Part shown: positions 63,201 to 64,000 of the stretch, piece after piece
Layout of the letters: the number at the start of each line of letters is the position of its first letter
Numbering within the stretch: the first letter of the stretch is position 1
Source of the DNA: Euleptes europaea
Taxonomy: Eukaryota; Chordata; Lepidosauria; Squamata; Sphaerodactylidae
Assembly (NCBI RefSeq): GCF_029931775.1
Contig: NC_079320.1
Location: 50,609,521 to 50,673,520, forward strand
Length of the DNA stretch: 64,000 nucleotides
Reading direction: 5' to 3'
Made by a program: the position numbers and the translations under genes
The notes under the pieces: model-generated
What the model was told of the DNA's origin: nothing
The model's database searches: none
What the model saw: the letters and a program-made list of their open reading frames with translations, nothing else

Positions 63201-63456
63201 GTACACGCCAAACTTAAATTACCAGTATCTGTTTTAGGTAGTATGTTAACATACAGGTTTTTTTCCTTAGAAGTCCATGTATTTTCTCTCTCTCCTTATA
63301 GGCTCCATTTGGGATGCAAGCAGAGTATGCGCACCCTCTGGAAACCCTTATACTTGGGGCGGGATTTTTTATTGGAATAGTACTCTTCTGTAATCACGTA
63401 ATTCTTTTGTGGGCGTGGGTAATTTGTCGCTTGCTGGAGACCATTGATGTCCACAG
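57030..63456 (+). CDS. MSMO1: Methylsterol monooxygenase 1, exons 2-5 (3' end beyond the window)
   Basis: MSMO1 (SC4MOL) is the ER membrane diiron oxidase that removes the C4 methyl groups of lanosterol derivatives in cholesterol synthesis, working with NSDHL and HSD17B7. Coding exons 57030-57284, 59257-59405, 60801-60927 and 63302-63456 join in frame for 228 complete codons plus two bases; human has 293 residues. Visible: [20 protein letters not shown] at the start, a hydrophobic segment at about 50-78, histidine box 1 HRLLH (157-161) and box 2 HKVHH (170-174). [20 protein letters not shown] follows, then a second hydrophobic region. Histidine box 3 and the C-terminus would be in the missing last exon. 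Identity to human is high throughout. Regulation by sterols is expected from the family, and the promoter has clustered CCAAT boxes. One oddity is Ile177 at the exon 4 end, where Gln is usual. Confidence 0.97.
57697..58112 (+). mobile_element. CR1 LINE 3' end
   Basis: Coding-side remnant CTTCTTTGGAGGTTTTTAAG and AGGCTAGATGGCCATCTGTC, then the tail GGTTGGACTAGATGACCCTG with CCTTCCAACCATGATTCTAT. This is the canonical CR1 3' terminus. An internal run of T/A lies at 57959-57977. Confidence 0.85.
58889..59098 (-). repeat. tRNA-derived SINE, near full length
   Basis: Reverse complement opens GGGGCTGTGGCTCAGTGGTA, has GGTCCCAGGTTCAATCCCC, and ends with AAGGCCGCTTCATGTGTT. The A- and B-boxes are intact. 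It is closely related to 27381-27588. Confidence 0.88.
59257..59405 (+). CDS. MSMO1: MSMO1 exon 3 (residues 86-134)
   Basis: Acceptor TTACAG, donor GTAAGG. Encodes [10 protein letters not shown] and [20 protein letters not shown], ending inside the codon of Trp135. Confidence 0.96.
59579..59805 (-). repeat. 5S rRNA-derived SINE with BovB-type tail
   Basis: On the minus strand the head carries GCCTGATCTCGTCAGATCTC, AGAAGCTAAGCAGGGTCAGC and TTAGTATTTGGATGGGAGAC, clearly the 3' two-thirds of 5S rRNA including its internal promoter region. The 3' tail (plus orientation GTGTGTAAAGTGCCGTCAAG) matches the BovB tail at 51801, so BovB enzymes probably mobilise it. It is not a 5S gene: the 5' part of the rRNA is diverged or missing and the body continues into unrelated SINE sequence. 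Confidence 0.88.
60335..60555 (+). mobile_element. BovB (RTE) LINE 3' end
   Basis: AAAGTTGAAGGCAGCAGGAA, AGGAAGACCCAACATGAGAT and GGATTGACTCAGTCAAGGAA encode the KVEG..KR..RPN.RWIDS region in plus orientation. The end CGCAAGTCAGTAGCGACTTA and a CA repeat form the BovB tail. Confidence 0.8.
60801..60927 (+). CDS. MSMO1: MSMO1 exon 4 (residues 135-177, histidine boxes 1 and 2)
   Basis: Acceptor TTTTTCACAG. Encodes [20 protein letters not shown] and [12 protein letters not shown] with both iron-ligand boxes. It ends GAATTTATT before the donor GTATGT. The last codon ATT replaces the usual CAG, so the -1 G of the donor consensus is missing. Confidence 0.93.
60928..63301 (+). other. MSMO1: MSMO1 intron 4
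   Basis: One SINE (62275-62515) is recognised. The remainder shows no coding or repeat similarity that I can name. Confidence 0.65.
62275..62515 (+). repeat. Sauria-type tRNA-derived SINE
   Basis: Head GTGGTGTAGTGGTTAGGAGT, then GGTTGGTTTCCCC, GCTGGGTGATCTTGGGCTAG and the 3' end CGTATGAAAACCAACTC. It lacks about 40 bp of the head-proximal repeat seen in 41201-41536. Confidence 0.85.
63302..63456 (+). CDS. MSMO1: MSMO1 exon 5 (residues 178-228)
   Basis: Acceptor CTTATAG, donor GTAAAT. Encodes [38 protein letters not shown] and LLETIDVH, then two bases of the serine codon that continues in the next exon. Confidence 0.96.
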
Positions 63457-64000
63457 GTAAATATTCTTAATGTTGCTTTAGTACTGACTCCATGTGTTCA
63501 AACTCAGAGCAACTAATGTCTAAATAGGGTTTTTGTATAACAATTAAAGACTTAGTATTTCTATTCTAAAAATGTGAATTTAAGACTGGGATCCTATGTG
63601 TAATTACCTGGAAGTATGTTGTGTCTGGGTTTAGAGGCACTTGCTTCTGCATTTATAAGAATGAGCTATTCATCTGAAAACAAATTTCACAATTTTGGGT
63701 GACGGCAAGAGGATCCCACTTTTCATTGTTGTTAATGGAAAAGTTGGTTGGATTTAATCCAATATTTTGTCATTGTTTGGGCAAAAGGGCCAATTGATTT
63801 TCTTCATAAAGGATTGCTCTATGAAATTGCACAGCTTGATTTGTAACTACTAGGTGGAGTGCTCCGGTAAAATCTGGAGTTATCTTGCCTGCATCATTGC
63901 ACTTGGATAGGCAAGCCAAGGCTTCAATTTGCACTGGTTTAATTCCACTCTAATCTGTCAATTACCACATCTTTGCTGGAGCAAATTGTCACAATGCATC
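63457..64000 (+). other. MSMO1: MSMO1 intron 5 (start)
   Basis: The intron runs off the window. No element is recognised. The last coding exon, with histidine box 3, should lie beyond 64000. Confidence 0.7.

Overview
This is vertebrate nuclear DNA, most likely from a squamate reptile (lizard, gecko or relative). Two protein genes are spliced over tens of kilobases in the order and orientation of the KLHL2-MSMO1 neighbourhood known from human 4q32. The repeat content is squamate-like: BovB, CR1, L2-type and L1 LINEs, several tRNA-derived SINE families of the Sauria type, a 5S-rRNA-derived SINE with a BovB-type tail, Penelope-like debris and many hAT and MITE-like DNA elements. I cannot name the species.

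Layout. 1-1100: upstream of the first gene, with a small Penelope-like hairpin. 1100-1760: CpG-rich promoter and first exon of KLHL2. 1658-50155: a complete KLHL2 gene on the + strand, 15 coding exons that splice in frame into a 594-residue BTB-BACK-Kelch protein. Exon joins were placed by matching splice sites to the reading frame and to the family sequence as I remember it. The last exon and 3'UTR end near a poly(A) signal at 50131. 50160-51000: short intergenic space. 51000-51650: CpG-rich, CCAAT-rich promoter and non-coding first exon of MSMO1. 56979-63456: MSMO1 exons 2-5 (+ strand). The window stops before the final exon.

The two genes do unrelated jobs. KLHL2 is a substrate adaptor for the CUL3 ubiquitin ligase. 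MSMO1 is an endoplasmic reticulum C4-methylsterol oxidase of cholesterol synthesis. Everything else is intron and repeat.

The most notable structure is at 6171-7117 in KLHL2 intron 2. It is a non-autonomous hAT-type transposon with terminal inverted repeats and an 8-bp target duplication. Its interior is a reverse-oriented copy of the first exon of another host gene, P3H4 (SC65, a prolyl-3-hydroxylase/CRTAP family member), still carrying 5' leader, start codon, signal peptide and splice donor. A second hAT at 17890-19276, from a different family and with a perfect 8-bp target duplication, also carries over 1 kb of foreign GC-rich DNA, part of it in two inverted copies. Together these look like gene-capturing ('Pack-type') hAT elements. 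Other structures of interest are a 376-bp-arm inverted duplication of a Penelope-like element, a foldback element with internal 20-bp-based repeats, a GC-AG intron in KLHL2, an altered exon-4 boundary in MSMO1, nested MITE/L1 insertions and two solo LTRs with 5-bp target duplications.
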